Shown: in pieces, positions 1-12,173 of the stretch | How the letters are laid out: every line of letters starts with the position of its first letter | Numbering within the stretch: position 1 is the stretch's first letter | NCBI GenBank assembly: GCA_032871835.1 | Contig: CM065297.1 | Location: 36,829,098-36,893,097 of the forward strand | Source: Dipteronia dyeriana | Lineage: Eukaryota; Streptophyta; Magnoliopsida; Sapindales; Sapindaceae | Direction: 5' to 3' | DNA: 64,000 bases | Made by a program: the position numbers and the translations under genes | The notes under the pieces: generated by a model | What the model was told of the DNA's origin: nothing | The model's input: the letters and a program-made list of their open reading frames with translations, nothing else | The model's database searches: none

Positions 1-1930
1 ATGATAGCCGAATTCTTCACTAAGAAAAATATGGCTTGGCCGAAATTCCTCTCTAATGCCTTAGGGCTGGCCGAATTCATCATCCACATATATATAGGTT
101 CATAAATCCTTTCCTAAGAAGGATTCACTTGGTTGGCAAGAATCCTTTCCTTTGGTGGATTAATTTGGTAGTTAAAATCCTTATCTTAGAAGAAAACTAA
201 CTACTCCTTTAACTATATATTGTGTTGGCCAAATTTCCCTTGTTTGAAGTTGATTAGGAGTGTTTAATCTTTCCTAAGAAAGATTACTTGATGGACAAGA
301 ATCCTATCCTTAGGTAGATTAACTTGGTGGTTATGAATCCTTTTCAAATAAGAATTCTACCACTAAGTAGTTTTACTTGGTGACCAAGAATCCTTTTCCA
401 AAAAGAATTCTTTCCTACACCAAGACTCCTAATCCTACTCAATAGTGTGTTTGTAACCATATTAAAGACTTACTAATTTGATTAGATAAATAACTCCTTT
501 TATTTATCTACTTATCAAATATAGTCTTTAACATTAACTATACTACCAACAATAGTATAGTTTTAGGAGACCATCTCCTAATAGGAAAAGATTTTGACTT
601 ATAATTAAATAATTAATTAATCAACAAATGAATTAATTTCCATTTAATTAAAAAAAAAATATTAATAATATATTAAAGCTATTATCCATAGCCATTGCCA
701 CCCATACCTAGTATAAAGGCCATATATTATTTTTCTCATTTTATTAAATCCATTGGACCTTAATAAAAAAGTCCACATGTGAACTAGACCTATTCTTACA
801 AAAAGAAACAAGTTCACATGCCTTATTACAATTCTAGATGGACCTCTATTGGTCTGGTAGAATATATCAAGTGATCTATGCAAGTTCGTGTGAATTGGGG
901 ATCTTGGCGGGCTATCTAAATTTAAGCTCCAATAAACACAACCCAATCTCAATCAACAAATGATTCACTTAGGTCCGATCTATTTAATTTAAGTTCATTC
1001 CACTAAAGAACTAAAATTGAACTCTTAAATAAAGATAGAATAAGTTGATGTTACTCATTCATACCCTATACAACCTTATTGGAGAAATTGTATCCTCGTG
1101 AAGAATACCGGTAATCGCCAAGAGCTCATAGACCGCCTATAGCTCTCCAAGTTACCATATTTACTCATATGACCACATTTTGAACTTGGATATTTTGACT
1201 TGTCCAGAAGCCATGTTTCAATAGACACTATTAAAAACTTAACGTTAAGATTTATTATCCAATACCTCAAAACATCCATATGATGGTATTCTACTCTCAT
1301 TCAATAAATGGAGCCACGATGTCCATATCTATAAATGAAGTCCTCTATCAATTAACAAATGAATACCACCAAACTGTCAAGGATAGACTATGCTATATAA
1401 TCGTACTTATTGATAGCTCAAATGATAACACTTGCAACCATAAGTCTATCATTTATCTCAGGATTAAGATAGACTCTCCGATTGTCTTCAAATGAAAACT
1501 TTTATCCATTGACGGTTCTAGATAAAGTATTTCATTTTGATCCTATTCAATGCACCCAGTGCACTAGATTATTTTGCCCAAAGACACCACACTTTGTTGA
1601 TTTTAGACTCATCATAACACATTTGATCCCACTCAAATGCCAGCAAAAGAATCTACACCTTTAACAAGATAAAGGCGCCCAACCTTCTATCTTAAGTTAT
1701 GAATATTATTTATGACTAACTAAAGAATTGTGTCTACCTCATACATATCTAGATGTACGAACAATTCTTCTTTTCTCATAGTCTTTTGACCTTATGATTA
1801 TTTACTTTTGACAATTATAATAATTAAACTATAAAGGCTATAAGATTTGTTAAACTAGAAATCACTTTATTCATATGAAAAGATTGTTAATTACAATATT
1901 ACACTCTTTCTATCGAGCATAATCCTAACA
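1..1930 (-). repeat. Family A LTR (copy A0), cut by window edge
   Basis: Minus-strand LTR whose 5' terminus (TGTTAGGATTATGC read on the minus strand) is at 1930. It aligns by eye with the LTRs at 23772-26151 and 38345-40770. About 450 bp of its 3' end should lie left of the window. The right flank is family B gag, not a polypurine tract, so this is a 5' LTR or a solo LTR rather than a 3' LTR. It carries the hairpin-like sequences typical of this LTR (a CTTAACGTTAAG palindrome and a TATACTA/TAGTATA inverted pair). The element body, if any, is outside the window. Confidence 0.9.
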
Positions 1931-3380
1931 TTAACAAGATTCCTAACACTAGACACACTTACCGAATCATTCACTAAGTCCTTGATGGCCTTCTTAGCCG
2001 TGTCTGTCTCTTCCATCAATTCTTGTTCTCTCTTCTTCAAAGACGATATCACATTATCCTTTTCAAGTTCTCTAAACTTCTTCATAATATCACCTTTCTC
2101 ACCAAGAAGTCTATGAGTGACATCTATAAACTCATCTAGTTGTTTCTTGATCAAATCATCCTTCTCAACTACCTCTCTTAGAGCATTATCTTTAGCTTTT
2201 TCAAGCTTTTCTATCTTTTCCAACAACTCAAGATTAGTAGAAATGGAACTAGAGCTTCCATGATGATTTGCATCAAAGTTTTTGTTCAAAGATATTGTAC
2301 CATCAACATCTAGTGGAGAATGAGAAGCCGTTAGAGCTACAAAATTGCTCACCAACTCTTCATCCCTTGAAGACTCACTACTAGAGCTCTCATTGTCACT
2401 AGAGTTATCATCACTCCAAGAAGCCGCCAACACTTTGCCTTTCTTGTCTTTCTTAGATGGCTTCTTGGTGCACTCACTAGCAAAGTGATCGAAACCATGA
2501 CAATTATAGCATTGAACATCTTTCTTGTTCATGGTTTGACTATTCTTCTCATTCCTTAGAGATGATGTTCTCTTAACTCCATTTTCCTTAGAAGACTTAC
2601 CTATAGGCTTAGCATTCTTTTTTAGAAACTTCTTGAACTTTCTAACCAAAAGAGCCATATTTTCATGTTCATCATCACTCTCCTCCTCAATAGCATTAAG
2701 AGTGATTCCCTTACACTTAATCTTTGGCTTCAAGCACATCTCATAAGTTTGGAGAGACCCAAGCAACTCATCAATGTTTATACTATCCACATCCTTGCTT
2801 TCCTCAATGGCCATTACCTTTGATTTGAATCTCTTAGGAAGAGACCTAAGGATTTTCCAATTTAAACGCTCTTTTGAGATAGGTACTCCAAGTGCTTGAC
2901 ATTGGTTAGCAATGTTAAGAAGCCAGAGTTGGAAGTCTTCAAACTTTTTTTCTTCACCCATACTTAAACCTTCAAATTGTTATGCCAACATTTGAAGCCT
3001 CGATTTCTTCACCACTAAGGTTCCTTCATTAGTAACTTGGAGAGTATCCCAAGCTTCTTTTGAGGATTCAAGATTTTGAATGTAGGAGAATTGAGGCCCA
3101 TCAACTCCTCCAAAAATGGCATTCATGGCACGATGGTGCCATTTAGCAACCTCAAACTCATTCGTTGTCCATTCACTCATTGGCTTGAGTATCATGGTTC
3201 CATCCTCTTGAACCTTGGTATGAGGACTATAACCTTCTTCCACTACCATCCAAGCCCTTTCATCAATAGAGTGGATGTAAGGTTTCATCCTCAACTTCCA
3301 ATACCATAGTTAGTGCCTCGAAGTAATGGTGGCCTAGTGTTTGAGGCTCCTTCCATCATTACATCATCTTGTAAACCCAT
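1931..3380 (-). pseudogene. gag: Family B gag polyprotein, broken
   Basis: Capsid/nucleocapsid precursor of a copia element. Likely start is the ATG at 3380, about 70 nt inside the primer site. The first ~25 codons are out of frame with the rest (frameshift near 3305). From 3294 one frame runs on with a single TAA at 2980-2982. It has a UBN2-type gag core (IHSIDERAWMVVEEGY), a zinc knuckle CYNCHGFDHFASEC at 2470-2511 (CX2CX4HX4C), a Lys-rich and acidic Ser-rich linker, then a coiled coil. At 1931 it is cut by the A0 LTR, and the frame ends on a stop inside that LTR at 1891. Close in sequence to the family C gag at 19360-21078. The pol part should lie left of the window. Confidence 0.85.
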
Positions 3381-3449
3381 GACTTCAAAAGCTTTGCAAA
3401 AACCGTGAATGTATCACCTGGACTCTCACTAAGTGCAATCTAGTGTTCT

Positions 3450-3461
3450 GCTCTGATACCA
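3450..3461 (-). promoter_or_regulatory. Primer binding site of family B element
   Basis: The minus strand reads TGGTATCAGAGC, complementary to the 3' end of plant initiator tRNA-Met, two bases inside the LTR terminus at 3464. Identical to the site of element C. It marks the 5' LTR/leader junction and fixes the orientation. Confidence 0.9.
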
Positions 3462-3507
3462 ATTGAAAATACAAACACAGTTAAATGCTCAAGACTAACC
3501 TACATGT

Positions 3508-3526
3508 GGGGGGGGGGGGGGGGGGG
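3508..3526. repeat. Poly-G run at the LTR end
   Basis: Nineteen consecutive G directly before AATAGGTTAG. Element C has G12 at the equivalent place (21244-21255) before TGAATAG, and its other LTR has a shorter purine run. The length may be affected by sequencing error. Confidence 0.9.
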
Positions 3527-3596
3527 AATAGGTTAGACACATTTTTCGACTCCCTTGTAAACAAACAAAAGTTTGTCCCTCTAGATTGCTTGTATC

Positions 3597-3600
<4 letters not shown>

Positions 3601-3641
<41 letters not shown>
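3601..3641. repeat. (TA)n microsatellite
   Basis: About 20 TA units within the B LTR. A shorter tract sits at the equivalent place in the solo LTR near 61341-61363. Confidence 0.95.
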
Positions 3642-3643
<2 letters not shown>

Positions 3644-3975
3644 ATTAAAGACACTTAAACAATATATAAAACAAGCAAAGTGTGATACAAACAAGTAATT
3701 GTAACACATACACAATCTATATTATAAAAAGGAAGTCAACTTACATAAAGAGTTCTATCCGTAGTATTAAAAAAAATAAAAATATAAGAGAGCTAGGGAT
3801 AGAGAAAAGTTGACACAAGATATAATGCGGTAAACCTCCAAAAAGGAAACATCCATGGGTTAGCAACCAGCGGCAAACAAAATCCACTAGTAGATAAGAC
3901 AAGTAAAATCTCTCAAGTGACCCCTTCACCTAGAAACTACCCTCCTATCCTACTCATGAAGATGTCACCCTCATG

Positions 3976-4275
3976 CTCAACAATCCAAGGCCTCAAGCCT
4001 CTTGTCAAGACTTCCTCGCTCACCTTACCGGTTCCTCAAGACCCAAGGCAAGACTTCTTGCTTAAAAATCCGAGTCCTCCCGACTCTAGCCAAGACTTCC
4101 CCGCTCACCCTTTCCGGATCCTCATGACCCTAGGTAAGACTTCTTGCTCGACGATCAGAGTCCTCCCGACTCTAGACAAGACTTCCTTGCTTGACAATCC
4201 AAGGTCTCACACCTATTGCCAAGACTTGCTTGCTCAACAACATAGATATCACACCTATTGTCAAGACTTCCTTCT
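3976..4275. repeat. LTR minisatellite, about 43-bp unit
   Basis: Degenerate direct repeats around CAAGACTTCCTTGCTCAAC followed by CCAAGGCCTCACACC. Equivalent arrays are at about 6105-6330 and 61695-61970, with differing unit order and number. Confidence 0.75.
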
Positions 4276-5248
4276 CACAAGGCATCTCGATGATCATAAA
4301 TGCAAAACGCAAACAAGCACGCAAAAAAGAATGCTATGATCAATACATCCTATGGAAAATACTAGACATGAGCATGAATGCACAAAACAAATGTAGTCTA
4401 GTCAATCATGCATGTTTAAATCATCTAGATCATGTAAGATATGTTCAACATCAATTACAACCTAGATACATGCATAGATCTAAAACTTGAATCACAAGAT
4501 ATGTTCAATTAACAAATAATCAAGTTTAAATCACATAAATAACAAACATGCTAAAATCATATGACAAAGTCGTTTAGATTAAAGCTAAAGTTCTAGAGCA
4601 TATTCCTATACATAGATTCAACAAAACACATGAATAACTCTAAAGAACATAAGCACATGTATTAATGTGAGAATTCAGCCAAGAGAGCCTAATACATGTG
4701 AGGAACTATTTTTCACAAAATCAATCAATCAAAGATCATCAAATAGTCCAAGAATAAAAGCTAGCACAATACAATCCCAAACATGTGAAAACATAGGCAA
4801 AATCAAAACCTAACTCAACATGTAAGTTTTCAATTGAAACTCAACCTAGCTTTAAAAGAGTTCAAAACTCAAATAAAAACACTCACAATACACATATATA
4901 TGTTGAAGAAGAAAACCCAAGGCAATTGACCAAGATTTAAAAGAAAAATTTGAGAAAATATTAATAACTTGTGCAGTCCCATTTTTATGTGTGTATATTC
5001 CAAAAACAGCAATAAAACTCACTCAAACCTGCAGAGAAAAGATGGAGGATGAATAGATAAACACTCTCAGCTTTGAATCACTCAAATCAAAGTTCAAATG
5101 AAGAGGTTATGGTGTTTGGAAGGTGAGAAATTTTTTGCACACAAGTTTAAATTTCTTCGTAGAATGAAATGTGAGAGGGAAGAGAAATATAAAGGAGAGG
5201 GAATGAGAGAAGCTTACAAGACCAAAATATCCTCCTTTGTTATTACTT

Positions 5249-5318
5249 CCCCGAGATGGCGCATGGGAATCTCGGGGCAGCAAGGTGTTGCAGCCGAGAT
5301 GGCCACGTGCCATCTCGG
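5249..5318. repeat. Two adjacent inverted repeats in the B LTR
   Basis: CCCCGAGAT (5249-5257) pairs with ATCTCGGGG (5269-5277), loop 11 nt. CCGAGATGGC (5294-5303) pairs with GCCATCTCGG (5309-5318), loop 5 nt. Degraded equivalents are at about 7279-7352 and 63012-63080. Confidence 0.85.
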
Positions 5319-6104
5319 GCTTGCACCAATGCATGGCCTTTGGACATGGTGCAACTCCCTTTCACTCCTAACACGTTCTTCGACCGTTCTCCGGCCTTCA
5401 AACTCGGAATTTGAATCTGTTTGTGGATTATGAACCATAACTCTCTCACAGACATGGAAATATAAGATACTCAACCCAGAAAATAATAATTCAACTAGAT
5501 ATACAAAGACGAAGACAATGTATGCAACATGAGTGGAAAGTGTAGTATCTTTTGACTTAGAACTTGAAATCAATAGTATGAGTAACCGAAATGAATGAAA
5601 CTCAATCAAGAATGATTTAAGACTAAATTCAAGTTCAATATCCATGTTATACAAACATATGCACAAACAAACACAATTCACACTAGAATGCAATCTACAT
5701 AGAGATAGTTTCCAATCATGCATTTTCTAAAATATGTTATTTCCATACCAATGCATGAGCATTGGTATTCAAGTGTGTGAATGTGTTATACATGGTGCAC
5801 AATGATGCAGGGACACATATGAATGAAATGTATGTGTGTGCCTATAATGGTGCACAACGATACAGAGACACAAATGTATGAATTGTGTGTGTGTGAGCCT
5901 AAGCCTTGTAAGAGAAAGATAAGGTCTTAGTATACCTTTGTCGAACCATATTGCATCCTTTCTCTTTGAAGACTTTGAACTTGCTTTGACTTGTTGTTCA
6001 TTCTTCTTTGAAGGTTGAATCATCATGAATCTAAACAACTAAATCATTACAAGTAAACATCATTTTGATATGGAATTAATGCCAACACAATCTAAAACCT
6101 AACA

Positions 6105-8164
6105 TAGGCAAGACTTCTTGTTCAACTATCCGAGTCCTCTCGACTCTAGTTAAGACTTCCTCGCTCACCCTTCCGGGTCCTCACGACCCTAGGCAAGACT
6201 TCTTGCTCAACTATCTGAGTCCTCGCGACTCTAGTCAAGACTTCCTTGCTTGACAATCCAAGCTCTCCTACCTCTTGCCAAGACTTTCTTGCTCAACAAC
6301 TTAGGTCTCACACCTATTGTCAAGACTTTATTCTCACAAGGCATATAAGTGATTGTGAATGTAAAACGCAAACAAGCACGCAACATAGAATGTTATGATC
6401 AACACATCCTATGGAAAATACTAGACATGAGTATGAATGCACAAAACAAATGTAGTCTAGTCAATCATGCATGTTTAATCCATCTAGATCATGTAAGATA
6501 TGTTCAACATTAATTTCAACCTAGATACATGCATAGATCTAAAACTTGAATCACAAGATATGTTCAATTAACACATAATCAAGTTTAAATCTCATAAACC
6601 AAAAACATGCTAAAATCATGCGACAAAGTCATTTAGATTAAAGCTAAAGTTCTAGAGCATATTCCTATTCATAGATTCAACAAAACACATGAATAGCTCA
6701 AAAGAACACAATCACATGTATCATTGTGAGATTTCGGCCAAAGAGAGCCTAATACATGTGAGGAACTATTTTTCACAAAATCAATCAATCAAAGATCATC
6801 AAATAGTCCTAGAATCAAAGCTAACACAATACAATCCCAAACATGTGAAAACATAGGCAAAATCAAAACCTAACTCAACATGTGAGGCTTTAAATGAGTT
6901 CAAAACTCAAATCAAAACTATCACAAGACACAAATATATGTTGAAGAAGAAAACCCAAGGCAATTGACCATGTTTTAAAAGAAAACTTTGAGAGAAAATC
7001 AATACCTCAGTTGATTTTGGTGCAGTCCCATTTTTGTGAGTTTAGACTCCAAAAACAGCAATACAACTTACTCAAACCTTCAGAGAAAAGATGGAGGATG
7101 AATATGAAAACTTTCTCAACTTTGAATCACTAAAATTGGAGATCAAATGAAGAAGTTATGGTGTTTGGAAGGTGAGAAAATATGGAGAGAAAAATTATGC
7201 ACTTAAGTTTTAAATTTCTTCTTGGAATGAAATGTGAGAAGCAAAAGGACCAAAATGCCCTCCTTTGAGAATGCTTCTCCAAGATGGCACGTGGGTATCT
7301 CTGGGCGGCAAGGATTTGCGGCCTAGATGGCCATGCACCATCTCGGGCTTGCACTACTTGATGGCCTTTGGCCATGGTGCAACTCCCTTGCACTCCTCTC
7401 CCGTTCTTCAACCGTTCTTTGGCCTCTGAACTCGGAATTTGAATTTGTTTGGGGATTACAAACAATAACTCTCTCACGGACATGGACATATAAGATACTC
7501 AACTCAGAAAATAATAATTCGACTCGATATATGAAGACAAAGACAATGTATGCAACATGAGTTGAAAGTGTAATATCTTTTGACTTAGAACTTGAAATCA
7601 ATAGTATGAGTAACCGAAATTACCAGAACTTAATAAAGAATGATTTAAAATGAAAATCAAGTTCCATATCCATGTTATACAAATATATACACATACAAAT
7701 ATAATTCACACTAGAATTCAAACTACATAGAGATAGTCTCCAATCGTGCATTTTCCAAAACATGTTATTTCCATACCAATGCATGAGCATTCATCTTCAA
7801 GTGTGTGAATGTGTTATACATGATGCACAATGATGTAGGGACACAAATGTATGAATTGTGTGTGTGTGCATAATGATGCAGGGACACAAATGTATGAATT
7901 TTGTGTGTGTGCCTATAATGGTGCACAACGATACAGGGACACAAATGTATGAATTGTGTGTGTGTACCTAAGCCTTGTAAGAGAAAGATAAGGTCTTAGT
8001 ATAACTTTGTAGAACCATATTGCATCCTTTCTCTTTGAAAACTTTGAACTTGCCTTGACTAGTTGTTCCTTCTTCTTTGAAGCTTGAATCATCTTGAATC
8101 TAAACAACTAAATCTTTACAAGTAAACATCATTTTGATAAGGAATTAATGTCAACACAATTTAA
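6105..8164 (-). repeat. Second family B LTR copy, truncated, in tandem
   Basis: Aligns with 4045-6104 at a constant offset of about 2060 bp, including the minisatellite, the hairpin region, the TG-rich stretch near 7857-7965 and the LTR terminus, where the last bases are diverged. It directly abuts the complete LTR at 6104/6105 in the same orientation. The first ~580 bp of the LTR (low-coordinate side) is missing. It ends where the A1 fragment starts (about 8165). Confidence 0.85.
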
Positions 8165-8169
8165 AGCAT

Positions 8170-8515
8170 AAGATTGCTTCAATCCATTTATGGATCTTTG
8201 TAACTTGCATACCCTTTCCTTTTGGACCTTTTTCAACGAATACTTATGGTTGTATCATATAGATACTTTCGTCAAGACTTTCATTAAGGAAAGTTTTCCT
8301 GATGTCCATTTGCCAAATCTCTAGGTCTGGAGATGCCGCAATGGACAAGAGTATCCTAAATGATTTAAGCATGGCCACATGAGAAAAGGTTTCTTCATAA
8401 TCGATACCTTATTTCTGTGTATAACCTTTAGCTACTAATCTAGCTTTAAAGGTTTCCACATTTCCATCCATTCCTCTTTTCCTCTTGTATACCCACTTGC
8501 ATGACAATCAACATC
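8170..8515 (-). pseudogene. pol: A1 reverse transcriptase N-terminal remnant
   Basis: Minus-strand sequence matches the RT N-terminal segment in A3 and A5 (basic KRKRGMDG region, then the AKGYTQ-like and MDVK-like stretches) but carries stops and frameshifts. The segment with the YVDD catalytic box is absent because the fragment ends at the B LTR. A short deletion near 8505 removes part of the linker to integrase. Confidence 0.75.
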
Positions 8516-8599
8516 TTCCATTGCTTCCTTATACATATAGGGATCATCGTCGTCAGAAAGATTCTTTACAAATCTCCTAGACCGATGTATCTCTCGGGT

Positions 8600-9400
8600 T
8601 TTCTACTAACCCTCCCACTACAACGAGGTATGGTAGATTGTTGATCTTAAGTTTGTACAGAACTTACTATTGGGCTTGGTTGTAACCTCTTGTGGAATTG
8701 TATCTCCTAAAAGCTCATTTAGGAAAATTCTACTTTTAGGCACAAAATTATTCATATAGTCTTTTTCCATAAATTTTGCATTTGTCGAAACAAATACTTT
8801 AAGATTTGAAGGACTATAAAAATACAATCCTTTTTTTCCTTTTGGATACCCTTACAAATATACAAGTTTCTGAACGAAACTCCATCATTTCTATCTTTCC
8901 TTTTAACACGTGTGCAGGACATTCAAATATCCTTAAATGTTGTAAACTGGGCTTTCATTCGGTCCACAACTCATGCGGTGTTTTATGAACCGACTTAGAT
9001 GGTACATCGTTTAGAATGTACATTGCGGGTTGTAAAACATATCCCCAAAAAGAATTATAGAGCGTTGAATAACTCAACATAGACCTAACCATGTCCAAAA
9101 GAGTTCTATTTCTCCTTTCTGCCACCCCATTTTGTTGAGCTGTGCCTGGTTCAAAAAACTTATAAACTATCCCATTAGCTTGAATGCTCATAGGTCCACA
9201 CACATCAATGTGTATCAATCCTAAACATTCTATGGCTCTTGTGCTTTTGGTCGTAAACGACCTTTTGGTCATTTTACCTTCCAAACGAGATTCACAAGTT
9301 GGTAGATCATCAACCTTCAAGTCACTTTAGAGGTCTGTCACTTACCAATCTTTTGATCCTATTAAGGTTAATATGATCTAGGCCAAATGCCATAGGTAGG
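8600..9400 (-). pseudogene. pol: A1 integrase, core deleted
   Basis: The 9320-8955 frame begins at the zinc-binding region (second CxxC altered to CESR), passes the first catalytic Asp context (IHIDVCGPMSIQ), then jumps directly to the segment before the catalytic Glu ([16 protein letters not shown]). About 90 residues with the second Asp are missing. The C-terminal part continues at 8827-8618 (FVPKSRIFLNE). It cannot encode a working integrase. Confidence 0.8.
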
Positions 9401-9530
9401 TTTCATCTTTTGATAATTTTACTCTTTTATGATTAGGTTCCGTAGATTCCAAGTCTAACAAGTGAGAGATATTTCCATGCAAATAGAATAATCTGTTTAC
9501 CAATTTGTCATTCTTACTAATAATAAAAGC

Positions 9531-9925
9531 TTACTTAAAAGTAATCGAATAACCAAATTTATTTAAACAAGAAACTGAAATTGAATTCATCTTGAATTGA
9601 GGTACATAATAAACTTCTAACAAATCTAAAGGCCTATAAGAATCTAAACTAATTCCAATATCTCCCACTGAACTAGCAGACACAACCGCTCCATTGCCAG
9701 AACGCAAGTTGAATTCGTTCTCATTAAGCCTGCTCCTTTCCTTGAACCCCTGTAAGAAAAAACGAACATGATTAGTGGCTCCGGAGTCTATGATCCAAGA
9801 ATCCATAGAATCCGCCAAAAAACATATTTCAAGATAATTAATATTACCTTCTTCCTTTTTGTCTTGAGACTTTGGGTCATTTCTTTTCCAATGTCCCTTT
9901 TCACCTCAAAGGAAACACTTTCCTT
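9531..9925 (-). pseudogene. pol: A1 zinc knuckle and aspartic protease
   Basis: Frame 9818-9531 has the retroviral-type aspartic protease motif DSGATNHV (Asp codon at 9786-9788) and the downstream YYVPQFKMNSISVSCLNKFG segment. Upstream (about 9840-9925) a zinc-knuckle remnant is visible (GEKGHWKRN), with one Cys codon changed to a stop. This is the reference for the segment that A2, A3 and A4 lack. Confidence 0.85.
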
Positions 9926-9931
9926 TGATTA

Positions 9932-11797
9932 GTTGGGATTATGCTCGATAGTAGGAGTGTAATAATGTATTTGACAATTTTTTCATATTAAAAAAGTGAT
10001 TTCTAGTTTAACAAATCTTATAGCATTTATAGTTTAATTATTATAATTGTCAAAAGTAAATAATCATAAGGTCAAAAGACTATGAGAAAAGAAGAATTGT
10101 TCATACATATAGATATGTATGAGGTAGACATTCTTTAGTTAGTCTTGGATAATATTCACAACTTAAGATAAAAGGTTGGGCGCCTTTATCTTGTCAAAGT
10201 TGTAGATTCTTTTGCTAGCATTTGAGTAGGATCAAATGTGTTATGATGAGTATAAAATCATCAAAGTGTGTTGTCTTTGGGTAAAAGAGTCTAGTGCACT
10301 GAGTGCATTGAATACGTTCACAATGAAATACTTTATCTAGAACCGACAATTGATAAATGTTTTCATTTGAAGACAATCGGATAGTCTATCTAAATCCTAA
10401 GATAAATGATTGACTATTGATTGCAAGTGTTATCATTTGAGCTATCAATGAGTACTATTATATAGCATAGTTTATCCTCGACAGTTTGGTGGTATTCATT
10501 TGTTAATCGATAAAGGTCTTCATTTATAGATATGGACATCGTGGCTCCATTTAATAAATGAGAGTAGACTACCATCATATGGATGTTTTGAGGTATTGGA
10601 TATTAAATCTTAACGTTAAGTTTTCAATTGTGTCTATTGAAACATGGATTCTAGACAAGTCAAAATATCCAAGTTCAAAATGTGGTCATATGAGTAAATA
10701 TGGTAACTTGGAGAGCTATAGGCAGTGTATGAGCTCATGGCAATTATTGATATTCTTCACGAGGATACACTTTCTCCAATAAGGTTGTTTAGGGTATGAA
10801 TGAGTAACATCAACTTATTCTATCTTTATTAAAGAGTTTAGTTTTAGTTCTTTAGTGGAATGAACTAAAATTATTAGATCATACCTAAGTGAATCATTTG
10901 TTGATTGTGATTGGGTTGTGTCTATTGGAGCTTAAATGTAGATAGCCCACCAAGATCCCCAATTCACACGAACTTGCATGGATCACTTGATATATTCTAC
11001 CGGACTAATTTAGGGGTCCATCAAGAATTGTATTGAGGCATGTGGACTTGTTTCATTTGTAAGAATGGGTCTAGTTCACATGTCGACTTTTCCAATGGAT
11101 TTCATAAAATAAGAAAAATATTATATTGGCCCATTTATATGAGTTGGGCGGCAAAGCTGTATAGTTTAGCTTAATTATATTATTTTTATTTTATTATTTA
11201 ATTAAATAGAAATTAATTAATTTGGTAATTAATTAATTATTTATTTAAAAGTCAATATCTTTTTCCTTGTAGGAGTTGGTCTCCTAATCTTATACTATTG
11301 TTGGTAGTATAATTATTATTATAGACTATATTTGATAAGTAGATAAATAAATGGAATTATTTATCTAGTCAAATTAGGAAGTCTTTAATATGGTTACAAA
11401 TACACTAATGAGTTGGATTAGGAGTCTTGGTGTAGAAAAGAATTATTTTTAGAAAAGGATTCTTGGCCACCAAGAAAATCTACCTACGGGTAGAATTTTT
11501 TTTTGAAGAGGATTCATAACCACCAAGTAAATCCACCTAAGGAAAGGATTATTAACAACCAAGTAAATCCTTCTTAGGAAAGGATTTGTATTCCTATTTG
11601 TACTACCTCTAAATTTTTGCCAAGAGAGGATTTTGAAGCTCAAAATTCTGTGCAAAGCCATAAAGAATTTAGAGAGAGGAAAAATCCGGCCATTAGATAA
11701 TTCTAAGAAGAAAAATTCGGCTAAGCCTTGATTTTTCTAAAAGAGTTTTCAGCCACCATAGAATTTTGAGTATAGAGAATTCGGTTCTCGCTATAGA
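9932..11797 (+). repeat. A2 5' LTR, 3' part deleted
   Basis: Matches the first ~1.87 kb of the 3' LTR at 23772. The terminal TGTTGGG reads AGTTGGG here. The sequence then joins the internal leader at an AGATA microhomology near 11797. The remaining ~0.5 kb of LTR and the primer site are missing. It carries the 74-codon open frame at 10558-10782 that also occurs in other A LTRs. Confidence 0.85.
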
Positions 11798-12173
11798 TAC
11801 TTCCTTACAAGGATAGACTAGGCAATTAGCCCAAACGATATCTACTCCCAAAGGAGGGATATTCGGAGGGATTATATTGAAGGTCGATAACTTGGTAACA
11901 CACTCAATGTGAATTTATTAATATCCTCCCAAGATTTCTTGTTAATAAAATCACAAGTCTAAAATTGAAAACGTTGGTTGTTATGTTAACAATTAGGTAG
12001 GACCTAGTCCAACTAGCAAATGTTACGAACTTCTAAAGGAGGTGTGACATTTATGGGTGATAGATCACAGTTGAATTTTACGATTGAATTAATTTATTAA
12101 ATTCAATATAAATATTCAAAAGTGCTATATCATGATTATTTACATATATAATTTTTGTTATTAAAAAGAAATC
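11798..12173 (+). other. A2 leader remnant, non-coding
   Basis: Corresponds to the gag-proximal end of the leaders at about 34500-34877 (A3) and 42380-42759 (A4). No coding potential is apparent. Confidence 0.75.

Larger units (their letters stand above)
3464..6104 (-). repeat. Family B 5' LTR
   Basis: LTR of about 2.64 kb bounded by the primer site at 3450-3461 and the TGTTAGGTTTTAGA terminus at 6104. It contains a G19 run (3508-3526), a (TA)n tract (3601-3641), a tandem minisatellite (about 3976-4275) and two hairpins (5249-5318). Partial copies lie at 6105-8164 and 61266-63795. A minus-strand TATA-like stretch near 5190 (TTTATATTT in a CT-rich context) is a weak promoter candidate. Open frames inside it appear incidental. 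Confidence 0.85.
8165..9931 (-). mobile_element. Element A1: internal fragment of a family A copia element
   Basis: Minus-strand order from high to low coordinate is zinc knuckle, protease, integrase, reverse transcriptase N-terminus. No LTR of its own remains. It is bounded on the left by the B LTR and on the right by the A2 LTR. Unlike A2-A4 it keeps the protease active-site segment. Its integrase has a separate internal deletion. Confidence 0.85.

Noticed and set aside
3450..3461. tRNA-Met gene fragment
   Set aside because: Only 12 bases matching the tRNA 3' end at an LTR boundary; it is a primer binding site. The same holds at 21190-21201 and 41422-41430.
3976..4339. 140-codon Pro/Ser-rich frame, CRISPR-like spacing of repeats
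   Set aside because: It is the LTR minisatellite read through; units are diverged and tandem without unique spacers, and the genome is plant.
5214..5723. 169-codon minus-strand frame in the B LTR as a gene
   Set aside because: In the other B LTR copies the frame is broken or shifted, and it spans the hairpin region and LTR control sequence.
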